DNA of 64,000 nucleotides from Microcyclospora pomicola. Lineage: Eukaryota; Ascomycota; Dothideomycetes; Capnodiales. Where the stretch lies: NCBI GenBank assembly GCA_002786065.1, contig NHNY01000026.1, positions 248,001 to 312,000 of the forward strand, written 5' to 3'. Under the pieces are notes generated by a model. The model was not told the origin of the DNA. It saw only the letters and a list, made by a program, of their open reading frames with translations, and ran no database searches. Positions 24,517 through 36,083 of the stretch are shown piece by piece; the stretch's first letter is position 1, and every line of letters begins with the position of its first letter. Position numbers and translations under genes: made by a program.

Positions 24517-25335
24517 TTTTAAGGTGCAGTTCACTCGAGCACGGGTAATTGATCCCAAGACGAACGGTTGAGATCGCGATTTGACTGAACCCAAGAAGGT
24601 CCACGGAGAAACCTGAAAGCGTCTATGGGCTAGGTACGGATTACTGCTAAGCGTGTTGCAATTGGTGTTGGGGCACAGTCTTGTGCGCGGCGATTGTTGG
24701 TCTTTGTGTGGTCGAGTTCAGTCTCTCGAAAAGGAGCAAAATCGTTCCGATGGAGATGTGGAAGATGTAGCAACGTGCTTCCATCGAAGGGAGTGGAGTT
24801 GTACTGGCAACCCATCCCTGTGTAGGGACCTGATAAGGCCCCCAACTTGAGGAACATGATGATCGGGCCAAGGCGCTTGGCGGTTGAAGATCATTGCCGC
24901 CCAGCGGCGCACGAAGGAACAAGAAGTGCTGGGCATGCTTGGCGCGGTGAAGCGCGAGCATCAGTACTTTACGCGAGGGTGGAGGAGGAACATGATCTCC
25001 ATCACGAAACCAACGGTACCCTACACTAATGCAAGTGCGCAGCAACGCGAGGTGTCGATCTGCAAAAGTCACATTGCCTACACTGACTGCAGCGACCAAT
25101 CAACTACACATGACACTTAGCAAGGACGAACACTGAGACGACGGTGGGCATGAATCGATGTGATGGTAGACAAGTACGTGCATGTATAAAGATTGTGGCA
25201 CTAAAGGAGTGTGTGAAAACGAGAGAGAGTCGCGCCAAATATGTATATTTAGGCTCAAGCTGCAGGATCAGAGTTCCACTAGCGCGAACCTGATAAGACC
25301 TCACACCGACCATCTCTTTGTGGAGATGATGGACA
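24517..25335. other. Intergenic
   Basis: No supported gene. A 150-codon minus-strand frame (24647-25099) overlaps other open frames and has no recognisable feature. Confidence 0.45.
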
Positions 25336-25811
25336 TCATTCGCAAAGGTCACTGTTGCCTGCAGATCTGGTTAGCATTGGTCTACAACCGCCGCAGGTTA
25401 TATCCAACTTACACCTGCACGTGTAGATAGCCGCGGGGTGGCCGACGTTGAGGCAGAAGCCTTTGCAGATGTCACCCTGGCCGGAGTCGCTACATGTCTG
25501 TCAGTCATTGGAATGCGCGAACCGTCGTCAGAGTAAGATACTTTGGGCTCTCCTGGCAGTAACAGTTCGGCTCGCACTCGGCGTCTGAAATTCAATCTCG
25601 TCAGTGACTATGTTCAAGACTGCGAGGGTTGGACACCCAGTGCGAACGTACAGGTATCCCAAGAGTCGCTTGGGCCATTGGCACCATCCACGCAGCATGG
25701 TGCATCGCGGCGAAAGATCTCGGAGGGAAGGGTGCTTGCGACTGTGGTGCGAACAGCCATGAGGGCGAGGAGGATGGTCCCCGTGGCCATACCGACACTA
25801 TAAGGCTTCAT
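25336..25811 (-). CDS. Small secreted 10-cysteine protein, four exons
   Basis: Exons 25811-25652, 25584-25542, 25489-25413 and 25358-25336 give 100 residues. The introns are 67, 52 and 54 bp, with donors GTACGT, GTATCT and GTAAGT and branch sites CTGAC, CTGAC and CTAAC. All phases agree. Residues 1 to about 25 form a signal peptide (ILLALMAVRTTVAS), followed by a possible Kex2 site (FRRDA). The mature part has ten cysteines in the order CC, C, C-x-C, C, C, C-x-C, C, including ECEPNCYC, ICKGFCLN and YTCRCNSDLCE. Size, secretion and even cysteine count match fungal effector-like or antimicrobial proteins. I do not recognise a named family. The last exon is tiny and ends three codons after the final cysteine pair. 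Confidence 0.72.
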
Positions 25812-27365
25812 GGTGGTGGTGGTAATTGATTTGAAATTGAGCACACTGTGAAATGGTAGAAGATGGGCAGATATCGAAGTACTGGATGGACTTTCCACTG
25901 CAGCAGTGGGCAAACGGTGAGATTAATATATGATTTATCATGAGGTGGTGGAATGCTCGAGCAGAGATTCGATGCGTAGAGTGCTACCTCGTACATAGAA
26001 GGGAATCCTGACGAGCAGATGTTGGCCTCCGCCTCACTCCGTCATATCTTGGGCTGGTATTCGACACTACGCACGACCCATGAGCAACAGCCGCGTTCGC
26101 TCTGCGTGGTCTTGGCTGTTGGCGCAAAATCCAATATCGCAAGCTGCATTGGCTGGCATCAACACATAGCTGCACTTGGCATCTTGGCAACGGTCCAACC
26201 TCCAATCGGCTCTCGACTACCACTTACATCTTGGTCAACACATGGGAAGATCAACTTGGATGCTAACTATACGCTTGAGCAGATCGTTACCGGACACTAT
26301 CTATCAGGTCTGGAAATGATGGATCTTCCATCAAATGGCCTTCCCGAGCGAGTCCATTTCTAATTAGCCGGACTTACATGGGCTACTTGGTGTGTATGCA
26401 GCCCCACAAAGTTCAGGATAGCCGCCGATCGTCGCGGCAGGTGATAGGCATAGCCGACGTCCAACAAGGTGCACGAGCTGCCACGATGCCAGGCTGAAGC
26501 TACCATGGATCGATCTCGTATCCTGGTCCTCAGTATAGGCGCTGATCGTCGCAGGAACTGAGAGGCAAGGTCAGCAGCTCAATAAGGCGCGCCGGGCGAT
26601 GACCAGCATCCTCGCGCACCTATGATGGAGATATCACATCCAAACTTGGCAATTGGCGCCGCTCGCAGCAACAGATGAATGGCCAAGAATCCGCTGAACG
26701 AGCATGACAAATCCCGGAAGGAAAGAAGGTCACATCGTAAGGAAACTACAATGGGTATACCACCCCACGGCTCTCAGGTTATATGCCGATCGTGTTGATC
26801 AGCATGCCAGAGGAACAGAAAACACTCGAAGGAGTACGGCGCATGACCGAGGGTAGCTCACCAATGTGTGCGAAGGATCGTGACATCGAGATGCAGCAGT
26901 AGATGACAGTGACATCGGCATGAAGCTAGGATGCACTTGTTGCCCCCAAGCCTTGAGTACTGGTAGCGATCCCAGCAGCAGATGAGATGCACAGCAAATA
27001 AATGAGCGAGTCTGTGCATGACGAAAGGAAAAGGAAGGCTGAATGACGGAGAAGACCAAATCACAAGCTTCCCGGCGGATGTCGATCAAAGGAGCACTTG
27101 AGAGACTGCCTTACGAATGTAACCCAAGCAAACAACATTTCCTGGTCACTGCCTCACTGAGCAGTCATCAGTGGCTAGTCTGAAGTGCCTGGTATGAGTG
27201 GATACCTCAACGAGCACTGAAGTGTATATAACATCGTTGACTTTCCCACGGATTGCAGCTATCACAACAGACTCATTCCGATCTCACCAGCACACAGAAC
27301 ATTTCATCGTACTACGGAACACTTCCCACCTTCATTCTCATTCATACAAACCCCATCGATCAATC
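25812..27365. other. Intergenic, 1.55 kb
   Basis: No supported gene. Short related words recur near 26430 and 26535 (gatcgtcgc within similar flanks), too weak to call a repeat. A TATATAA at 27225-27231 is listed separately. Confidence 0.45.
27225..27231 (+). promoter_or_regulatory. TATA-like element
   Basis: TATATAA lies about 135 bp before the start codon at 27366, followed by a CT/CA-rich leader. It plausibly drives the next gene. Confidence 0.45.
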
Positions 27366-28514
27366 ATGGCTGATCCAGTGACCGACGCCATTGGCCTCGT
27401 CTCCGGCGTCCTCGGCATCGTCTCGTTCTTGGAGTCCCTCTTTCCGGCTGCCAACGTTGCTCAAGGCACCGTTGTTCGAATCAAGGCCGGACTCGGAGAT
27501 GATAGTTCCAACGAGCTGGGAGGCAAGATCACGGGTGTCTATGCGTTCGACATCAACAATGACTACGTAAGCACTTCTTGCTTTACATATTCCCCAATTG
27601 CTTGTGCTGACCTTCCTATCTAGCTTGGCAACTCTGGATCTGCGAGCATGGGTGCCGGCGACAGCGCTGACCTTACGGTTGACCAGGCGGATCCGGGCCG
27701 CCGTGGAGACTTCATCAGCATCGCCAACTCTGACGACGCTGTTTGCATTGAGTGGATCACCGTCTCCCAGTATGACGGAAGTCGCGGTGGTGCTTGGACT
27801 GGTGATATCGGTTACTCTTGCGGTCAGCAGTGGTACTATGGCAACCAGGCGGCTGGGAGCCTTAAAGATGGAGGAGATTATGTACCATACTGCAGTTGGC
27901 TTGATGCCGATGCAACGAATGGTAAGCGATCACGCAGTATTCGATGGGTGTTTCGACCAAGCAAACTGATTGTGGATGCCTCAGGTATCCCGTCCGCATC
28001 CTTGAAGTTCACCAGCGACGCCTACGGATCTGATGTGCAGAGCACGCAAGACAGCGGCATCCAGTGCTCCGCTACTATCTTCTCTGCCGACACTGGTCCA
28101 ATTGCTGGTACGTTGACACTTCATAGCTTCCCGAACTTGAATCACAGCTGATCATCGCTTGACCTAGACAAACCCGACGGTACTGCCAGCAAGAAGCTCC
28201 GCAACCGGTCTCTCGGAAAGCGCGCCGCCAAGTTCGACAATCAGCTCGTGGTCTCCAACATTACCAGCCAGACTGCCGAAAAGCTCTGCTCCTCCTCCAC
28301 ATCTTATGGTCCAGACTTCGTTGGCGCGGACGGCAAATTCTGTGACCTTTCCACCAAGACACTCTCCCCACTCTGCACCACCGAAGATGTTGATGACTGT
28401 GTCGACATTCACACGAATGGCACCACGGCCGCTGTCACTAAGCGTGGTTCGGTGGCGAGGCGATCAGTGCACCTCACGAAGAATTACAGCAAAGTCCTCA
28501 ACTTCTCCGTGTGA
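27366..28514 (+). CDS. Conserved fungal protein with N-terminal hydrophobic helix, unknown function
   Basis: Four exons (27366-27566, 27624-27921, 27985-28107, 28168-28514; introns 57, 63 and 60 bp) give 322 residues with consistent phases. The first 30 residues form a hydrophobic or amphipathic helix (AIGLVSGVLGIVSFLESLF) without a signal cleavage site. A beta-rich domain follows (RIKAGLGDDSSNELGG, ADLTVDQADPGRRGDFISI, AVCIEWITVSQYDG, WTGDIGYSCGQQWYY). The C-terminal third contains KRAAKFDNQLVV and four spaced cysteines. The middle resembles a fungal family of unknown function that I recall from many ascomycetes. The N-terminal helix is reminiscent of membrane-inserting leaders but proves nothing. 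A GTGAGT overlaps the stop (28511), so an extra 3' exon is possible. Confidence 0.78.
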
Positions 28515-28921
28515 GTGAATGTACGGTTCCGCATCCTCAGATCACCTTTTGCTCCGCGGCAGACATGTTTCGATTGAAGTGGGTTCGGTTGTGCGCAATG
28601 ACATCCGGGAATGGAACAGCTATGGAACATCTCAAATTCGGCCATGAGTGGTACAGACACAAATGACACGCCTATGCGAGAAGAATGGGTGGGATGATGT
28701 ACAGGGAGTGTGATCTAGAGAATGAATATGTCAGCTGAGACTGCATCTGCTCCTCGATATATGTAGTCTACAAATACAATATCTGGCATATTTGGCATTC
28801 AACATCTCTGTGGCGGGGCTTGCGCAATTGCCGCCTCGCTTGCCCCGCGTCTCACAGATACGTACATACGAGCTATAAGGTGAAACCATCCGCAAACGAT
28901 CGCAATACAAGCACGAAGCAA

Positions 28922-29275
28922 CTTGATGCGAAGCCCGGAAGCCGCCGAGGTTCACCTCTCGTCAACTGGCCCAAGGGGGTGACAGCAAAATCCGGACACG
29001 AGGTCAGATCTCAGCTTGTACCGAAATCACTCGTGAAGATGTGCGGACGCAGGAGGCCAGTCTTAGTTGTCTATGTAGGGATAAGACCCTCTCACCATCA
29101 AGTTCGAACCCTTCTGAGCGGGATGCGGGATATTCTGGACCGATCAGGGTGTATCATAGCTCAATATAAGTGTTGGCGATGTCGAAGTCCGACCTTGAGT
29201 GTCCGGATTCTGTTGTCACGGCGGAGGCACCTTGATGCGAAACCCGGAAGCCGGCGAGATTCACCTCTCGTCAAC
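28922..29275. repeat. 45-bp imperfect direct repeat, two copies
   Basis: The segment 28922-28966 recurs at 29231-29275 with three mismatches (cttgatgcgaagcccggaag versus cttgatgcgaaacccggaag at the start). The starts are 309 bp apart. The sequence between does not look coding. It may be the trace of a local duplication or the end repeats of a short non-autonomous element. No transposase is seen. Confidence 0.6.
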
Positions 29276-30148
29276 GGGTCACATTGAAGTCTGCACAAAC
29301 TAGAGCTCTAGTTCTACCGCGGTATGAATTCCGCGGCAAATGCAACACCTGATTGCCAACAAGACTCGAACATTCAGCACTCATTGAACAGCGTCTGGCA
29401 TTCAAGCGGGAAGTCGGCTTTCTGACCTCCCATGATGCCGGGCGCATCTGATTACTTGCAGCTAGAATGTTGCGGCGGTGCATGAGGTGTGCTCCGCTCG
29501 CTGAGCGACGATCCGCCATGGGATCTGTCAGCCTTCTCCGATCTCAGGCACAGCGGAGCCTCTCATTCTCTACGCGATATCTCACTGGACGTTCGCATGG
29601 ACAACATACCTGCCGAAGGCAGATGGGAAAATCATGTCGATCCTGCATCTGATGTATCTGCACGAATATACGTCTTGCTTTGGACAGCATGCCACCCGGT
29701 GTCGGCCCGCGGCACCACGTGTGAGCCAAAAGCCTCATACAGTGCACTGACTAGCTTTGGATTCAAGTCTAATGCCAACACACATCTCCAACACTGATGT
29801 ACGCAAATCTGGGAACGAAATACTGTCATGAGGACACGAATGAAACGACACCGCTCCTCCGTATGTCGAGTACTGTCCGGACGAATCGCAGGTATCGAGG
29901 AATCAGCATCGAAACACTGCCGTGGTGCTGACGGGTTGTAAAACGAGGTACTGATTACATCTTGGCCATGCATGTTCCCATGATCCATGTGGCGGCACCA
30001 TGTGCTCCAGCCGCGGAGTCCTTCGCAGCTTCTACTCGATGGCATTGGTTACGTGGGAGAGTCGAAAGCAGCGTTTCTATGCAGTCCTTGCGAGATGACA
30101 GCGGATTGTAGGAACGAGTATATTGCCACCATGCCGCATGTCGAGAAC

Positions 30149-30157
30149 ATATATAAA
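30149..30157 (+). promoter_or_regulatory. TATA-like element
   Basis: ATATATAAA lies about 95 bp before the start codon at 30252, with a CT/CA-rich leader between (tcatcagcaactcgcatcaa). Confidence 0.5.
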
Positions 30158-30251
30158 CGGGCTCAACATCCAGGACGAGGAGAATCTCATCAGCAACTCG
30201 CATCAACTCGTCTCTCATTCAAAACTTCCGTTCATTCAACGCTCAGCAAAA

Positions 30252-30797
30252 ATGTCTTTCAAGACCATTGTTCTCTCTGCTCTTATGGCCGCTCTGGTCG
30301 CAGCCGACACCGCAGTCTTTTCTAACCAGTCTGGTCAGGACATCCCGTATGTTCTTGTTGGACAGGAGGGCAACATTGCCGGCCCTGATACCCTTTCATC
30401 CGGTCAAACCGTCACCCTCCCTGTGGGACCAGACAACGACGGTTACAGCCTCAAGATGGCCGCCCCCGGCTCCTCCGACTTCGGCAACAACATCTTCCAG
30501 ATGGAGTGGGTCGCCAACGCTGGTACCATCAGCTACGACATGTCCTGCAACAACTGCTGCCCTGCCGGCCCATCCAGCGGATGCCAAAACAATGATCCAC
30601 TCATCGCCTTCACCCGCTCAGTCGTTCCGACTCAACAGGGCAATGGCGGCAAGTGTGTCTCATTCTCCATCGGCCCCAACGACGACTACGATGTCAACAA
30701 CGTCTACCCCCCAGATGTCACCCAGCCCCCAGAGTCCGCTCTCGGCACGTGCAACGAGATCAACGATGTCATCTTCACCTTCACCGTCCAGGCTTAG
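30252..30797 (+). CDS. Small secreted protein, weak resemblance to BYS1/thaumatin-like proteins
   Basis: An intronless frame of 181 residues from the ATG at 30252, chosen because it opens the signal peptide (MSFKTIVLSALMAALVAADT). The open frame extends upstream to 30123, but that part covers the TATA element. The mature protein is beta-rich with GQDIPYVLVGQEGNIAGP, NNIFQMEWVANAGTISYDMS and a cysteine group SCNNCCPAGP, and further cysteines GC, KC and TC. The 'NNI.Q.E' plus 'YD.S' pattern recalls the fungal BYS1/thaumatin-like group, but the cysteine number differs. I treat that as a hint only. No membrane or GPI tail is present, so it is probably released. Confidence 0.82.
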   Translation: MSFKTIVLSALMAALVAADTAVFSNQSGQDIPYVLVGQEGNIAGPDTLSSGQTVTLPVGPDNDGYSLKMAAPGSSDFGNNIFQMEWVANAGTISYDMSCNNCCPAGPSSGCQNNDPLIAFTRSVVPTQQGNGGKCVSFSIGPNDDYDVNNVYPPDVTQPPESALGTCNEINDVIFTFTVQA

Positions 30798-31541
30798 ATA
30801 CTGGGCCTTTGACGCTCTTCTTACTTTGCTTTCTTTCGCTTCGCCACAAGTCTTGACCTAAGACGCCCCCAGTCATTACCGGAAAACAACGAAGAAACGC
30901 CACGACATTGGATTTGCGAGGATTGGTATCTGCACGGTCGTGCAGAGATGGAGTTTCATGGTGCCGGATAGCATTGGATGGGATGGACAGCGCGGAGTAT
31001 ACAGCTTATATGTAGAGAGGGCAACCATCTCGACTTTTCACCTCATTCCATCGCCGTTGTTTCTTGTCCCCGAGCTCGTTTGCGACGTTGGCCTCGTTCG
31101 TCTTTACACCCCATGTACGAACATCTAGTGCTGGAGAATCGAGCTCTAATGCTAATTTGCCTCCATTGCAATGGCACGAAACCATACGGGACGTAAGGTA
31201 AGATACAAATACGTCAAGACATGGATCTGTAGGCTGGTGGTATAGTGTAAGAAGCGCTGACTTCTTCCTCAATTCTGCTGGGGGTTGTTTTGTACATATT
31301 ATGATTGGAAGAGTATTCGCGATCGCCGCATGATGAACGACCGAGGTAGCTTCGCAGACATCAGCGGCCAGGGCAGCGGAGTATTTCGATTTGTGTTGCT
31401 GATGTGCAAAGTCGCGATGGTTGACATATCAAGAATAAAGTCACCTGGTCACAGGTACACCCCGGTGGTTCTATCGCTTCTCCACATCTAGCATCACGGG
31501 CAGACATCCAGCAACTCGGACGACATTAATTCATACATCAT
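30798..31541. other. Intergenic (convergent 3' ends)
   Basis: I see no gene here. Confidence 0.5.
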
Positions 31542-32399
31542 CTACGGACCATTCCCATAAAGCTCGTGTGCATGCGCTGGATCGCTGCGCGCGTCGTAGA
31601 GTTCCGCTCGAGCGGAATCAGCCAACTCCGACCGCTGAGGTTGATATTGGGCGACCTCCGACACTTCCGCAGCCGGGCTGAACTTGTGGTCGCGAGATGC
31701 GGGTGCATATCGCAACGGTTCCATCCTCTCGTTGTTGTGTTGTATCATGTCGGCCCGCCCTTTGCCTCGCATGCGCCTGACAATGAACCAAATCGCAGCG
31801 GCGAGGATCAAGACTGCTAGCGCAGCGCCGATACCGATGCCAGCATCGGCGCCGATGCTGAGACCTCCTGAGGCTGCGGCGGATGAGCTGGATGTCGCAG
31901 ATGCTGTCGCAGAGGTTGTCGCAGATGCTGTCGCAGATGTGCTAGAGGCCGATGCTTCGGCCAAGTTAACCGCCGGCGTTGACGCAGTCGTCTGGACGGA
32001 TGCAGAAGTCGTCGTGCTGGTAGTGCTCGAGGTCGGGGTGAATGTCGTCGAGGTCCCATCCTGACTCGTGGCCCAGAAAGTCTGCCCGTTGAGTGCATTG
32101 TCGTTGTCGCCGTATTGCGTGAGCTTGAAGTGGCAAGGGACAGGATACTGATCGATTTCGAAAGGGCCGTCTGCGATGCTGCCGAAATCGCAAGTCCCGC
32201 TGGCCAAGAGCGGGTTCGCTGCGACGTTCTCGTAGTAGAAAGTGGAGCTGAAGGTGCCTGTGGTGCAGAAGAGAGTGACGTTGGTCGCGGGGAAGTTCGA
32301 GGTGTACTGTATTGATAGCGAGTCGAAGACGTTGATCATTTGCTCATTGTTCACGGTGGAGAAATTGCCATCGGGTGGATAGATGAACGACACCGCCAT
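31542..32399 (-). CDS. Single-pass sensor-like membrane protein (Wsc/Mid2-like layout)
   Basis: An intronless frame of 285 residues from the ATG at 32399. The ectodomain (about 1-115) has four cysteines and sequons (NFST, NVTL). A Ser/Thr/Ala-rich stalk follows (about 118-180), encoded partly by short repeats of gcagatgctgtc. One membrane segment (GIGIGAALAVLILAAAIWFIV) precedes RRMRGKGR and a tail of about 70 residues. No signal peptide precedes the ectodomain: the first residues are MAVSFIYPPDGNFST. Stalk plus one membrane pass resembles fungal wall-stress sensors, but the WSC cysteine pattern is absent, so function is unknown. Confidence 0.8.
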   Translation of the reverse strand: MAVSFIYPPDGNFSTVNNEQMINVFDSLSIQYTSNFPATNVTLFCTTGTFSSTFYYENVAANPLLASGTCDFGSIADGPFEIDQYPVPCHFKLTQYGDNDNALNGQTFWATSQDGTSTTFTPTSSTTSTTTSASVQTTASTPAVNLAEASASSTSATASATTSATASATSSSSAAASGGLSIGADAGIGIGAALAVLILAAAIWFIVRRMRGKGRADMIQHNNERMEPLRYAPASRDHKFSPAAEVSEVAQYQPQRSELADSARAELYDARSDPAHAHELYGNGP

Positions 32400-33631
32400 G
32401 ATGGTCAAGGAGTGGTTCGGTGCGAACAGACAGAGGATACGGACGAAGTGAAGGCGAGAGTATGATTGAAGTAGCCATCGTCAGCCGCACCTCAGAATCC
32501 TTCACGGGTTGGTTCTAAAAATGCGGAATCCTTCCAACATCGCTCTCGTCCCCGCGGCAGCAATTTGCGTTTGGCCATGGCCTAGAATTGTGCTGCCAGC
32601 GCCGATCGTCTATTCGTCGCCGCGTTAGCATTTCGAAACGACCATAGACGTTCTTGCTTACTTCACTGCTTCTGCTCGAAGCACCATGAATCTACCCGCC
32701 AAATACCTTGGGTTCCGCCAAATTATCTTCTCTTAAATTCATGGCTTCGTTCGGTGCGGGGCCTAGGTGTCTTTTTGTTTCTTCTTTGAAACGGTATCGT
32801 CGGTTGAAATCGGCGTGAATCGATAGAGTTGGGGATCGTGAGTCTTAGCCAGCACTAGTCTCTGTGGATTACTTGGCAGGGGTTCCCGACACGTGCTCAC
32901 CAAATGGCCACGGCTCTGGGATGCGTGCCGCTCCGCCATCTCCGTATGCGCTCTCTGGTGCACCGATTTCTCTTCAGCCACGTCAATACTCTATGATATT
33001 CTTCGTGTCATCGGCAATCGAAGAACACTTTTTGCTCAAAGTGTAATTGCGATGGTGTATTCTCGAGGCGTATACCGTCGCAAGGAGGATGGACACCTCC
33101 GGGGCCAGTCCGGCAGACGTGACTGAGCTCGACCTACGCAATGCATCACGAATATCCAGGATTGACCTAGGGTTGCAACCGGCCCCCTCACACAAGTGGA
33201 CAAGTCTCCCAACTGGAGGAATAGTCCACACGTAGGCCAGGCTTCCACCATCAGCTGCGATACGCCCTCGTCCATTGGCGCCACATCCGACCTCTTGCAT
33301 CTGGTAGACGGTATGAGGACAGCGAGGGCTTTCGCGTCATTTGTTGGCTTGCATGAACCCTAATCGCCCTGTGATGGAGATCATACAATATGGTTGTTCA
33401 TGCTGTGCGACCACATATCCTGTAGGTACCGATGGACTGCCAAGCCGGCAAGCTCGACTCACCGGTCATGATCAGCCCAATCAAAGTATTACTGGAAGGG
33501 AGACCCCTCCTGGTACGGCAATACTCTATACAGCCGATCAACAGCTTGTCAGCTTTATTATATTTTTCGATTAGATACGCCCAGTTTCCTCATCTTTCAA
33601 CTATTGTCTCAATGAGACTTCATAGTCACCC
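32400..33631. other. Intergenic, 1.2 kb (divergent promoters)
   Basis: No supported gene. It lies between two divergently transcribed genes and should hold both promoters. A CT-rich leader (ttcctcatctttcaactatt) sits just before the HET gene. Confidence 0.5.
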
Positions 33632-35643
33632 ATGGCTAATGTTCCACCCGCGACCCTTGGTCGGGTTGAGTTCCCACTGGAAAAGCAAATATACGAGTAC
33701 ATCCCCCTTAGCATCGCCAAGCACGAGATACGCTTGATACGAATTCTCCCTGCTGCTCATCGTGATGGAGAACTTGCTTGCGAACTCATCCATAAGTCAC
33801 TGGATCAGCCCAGTGCAGGTTTTGAATGCCTTTCCTATGCCTGGCAAAGCGAGCAAGTCCAGGGATCGCCGCATTCTCATGTCCTGACGGTCAATCATCA
33901 CTACCGCCTGCATGTCGCCGGAAATCTCGCCGCTTACTTTGAACATGCACGCAATAGCGACGTAGCGACGCCATGGATCTGGGTCGATGCTCTCTGTATC
34001 AATCAGAATGATGTGGAAGAACGCAGTCGCCAGCTCTTGTTGATGGCCAAGATATACAGCATGGCTGAGCATGTCATAGTATGGTTGGGGCCCGAAGAGG
34101 ACGATAGCGCCGATGCCATCGACTTCTTAGAAAGCATTGTCTATCGTAAAGCTTCGGCTTCGACGAGCACTCCCAGCTTCCCTTGGTGGGACTCCAAAGA
34201 TCTAGTCCGTTTGAAAGAGGATTTACTCGTAGGTAAGACCCACCGTGGATGGGCAGCCTTGAACCCTCTGATGAGCAGAGCATGGTGGCGGCGGACATGG
34301 GTCGTGCAAGAAGCCTATCTTGGTCAAGGTGTTACCATGATGTGTGGGAGAAAGAGATTTGACTGGCTTTGTCTATGGACCTTCCTCGAGAACATTTGGG
34401 CTCACTCGCACTGGCTCGAGCAGAATATACCAGAAGCAAAGACACTACTCGAGAGATCTAACGTCGGTCGGACCGTCTTGTATCTGCGTCAGAAGACGGA
34501 GAAACTTGATCTTCTGCAAGCGATGTATCACACTCGCCCTTCGTTGAGCACAGACTCCAGAGACAAGGTATATGGGGTCCTAGGATTAGCACATGATGCG
34601 ATGGCAATCGTCCCTAACCCAGACTACACTCTCGATTTGATGCAAATCCTTGCCAAGCTAGCCAAAACCATGACAGATGTGCGGAGGAACCTCGACTTCT
34701 TAATGCTGTCGGATGCGTCCTTCGATCATCTAGACTGGCCTTCGTGGTGCCCAAACATGACCAGGAAAGCGCCTGTGGTTTCGATGAACACCTCGCGATT
34801 TCTTCCGCGCTACGACAATGCCGGCTTTTGTGCAGCAGGCTACACGGTCCCAAGCGTCAACATATCTTCAGCAGATCGCACAATGGTAGCTTCAGGTTTC
34901 CTTCTTGATATGGTCGATGGACTCGGCCCTTGCCACGATCACTCACATCCAGTATTTGCCACAGGGCAGCCAGTGTACGTTGAGAACCCGTATGGAACTG
35001 AGGATCGTTGCTTGAAAGCTATCTGGACCACCCTTGTAGCAGATCAGGACTTCGAAGGGACCATGGCATCGTGGCGAGCACCTGATGCTTTCGGCAAGCA
35101 TTTTCTAACAAAAGCCCACAAGCTTGAATCGTCACACAGCAAGTTGTCACACGAGAGTGGAGAGTGAGTGTCCCTTATAACGTGAGCGAACCTCGAAACC
35201 ATGCCTGAACTAAACCAGAATCCAGCGCATCATCTGAGGATTATTTCACATCCTGGTATCTCCGGAACAGGGACGTACGTTGCATGGGCAGAACATTGGC
35301 CGCCTGGGTGATGTCGGCCTCCACCGGTTCTCGGTACACGCCAGGAGACGACGATGATGATACGCACGCACGCTACGGCTTCGAACGTCGCTTACGGAGT
35401 GCGACGGCTGGGCGAAGGCTCTGCACTACCCAGCGCGGGTACCTTGGACTTGTGAACAACAGCACGCAGCGAGGGGATCATCTTTGTATCTTGTTGGGTG
35501 GGAGAATGCCGCTTATCCTCCGGCCCATGGGAGCATCTTACCGGCTCGTTGGAGAATGCTACATTCACGGGTACATGTTCGGAGAAGCAGTCGAACAGCT
35601 CCAAGCGGGCGTACATTCGCTCGTAGACATCACGGTGTGTTGA
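33632..35643 (+). CDS. HET-domain protein
   Basis: Two exons, 33632-35163 and 35226-35643 (62-bp GTGAGT intron, phase 2), give 649 residues. The HET domain has its core blocks in order: FECLSYAWQSEQ (about 66-77), PWIWVDALCINQNDVEERSRQ (about 113-133) and IYSMAEHVIVWLGP (about 139-152). Then come WWRRTWVVQEAYLG and the SRDKVYGVLGLA block. The second exon provides RRLCTTQRGYLGLV, DHLCILLGGRMPLILRP and YRLVGECYIHGYM, the usual C-terminal block of this family. HET proteins trigger incompatibility cell death when non-self nuclei fuse, or act in related immunity-like responses. Most genomic copies have no tested role. No NACHT, WD or other partner domain is fused. Confidence 0.93.
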
Positions 35644-35948
35644 ATGCCTGATTATTCTTATTCACTAAACGTCATATAGGACCAGGAATCAGGTTTCGTG
35701 ACGAATGCGCAAAAAATGACTCAATACGATTCGTGTTTCATCTTGCGTGATTTCTGGAGAAGTATCTCGACTTCGCCCCGCTGTGGCGGTTTCAGCCTTG
35801 CGTGCGGCTCTATCGAGCTTGATGCTGGGGTTCTGTAGCTTGATCAATAATTGCTGCGCCTGCGCCCTCGATCTTCAATTTCTACCCTCGACTCACCACT
35901 TCTCTCACATTTCTTACCATCACAAAGCTGCCGTGAGAGACCAGAACG
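35644..35948. other. Intergenic
   Basis: I see no gene. The 3' end is CT-rich leader sequence for the polyQ gene. Confidence 0.5.
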
Positions 35949-36049
35949 ATGTCCTCAATCCCCGATCTTGCGTTGGTGCGTCGGGAGCCAGGACAGGTGC
36001 CGGTCCAGCAACAGCAGCAGAACCAGCGCCGCCAGCAGCATGAATATTC

Positions 36050-36083
<34 letters not shown>

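Larger units (their letters stand above)
28515..30251. other. Intergenic, 1.7 kb, with an imperfect direct repeat
   Basis: No supported gene. It holds a 45-bp direct repeat (28922 and 29231) and, at the right end, a TATA element for the next gene. A palindrome ccgcggtatgaattccgcgg lies around 29318-29337. Confidence 0.5.

Noticed and set aside
29099-29112. agttcgaacc resembling a tRNA box B
   Set aside because: No box A at the right distance and no acceptor stem pairing around it.
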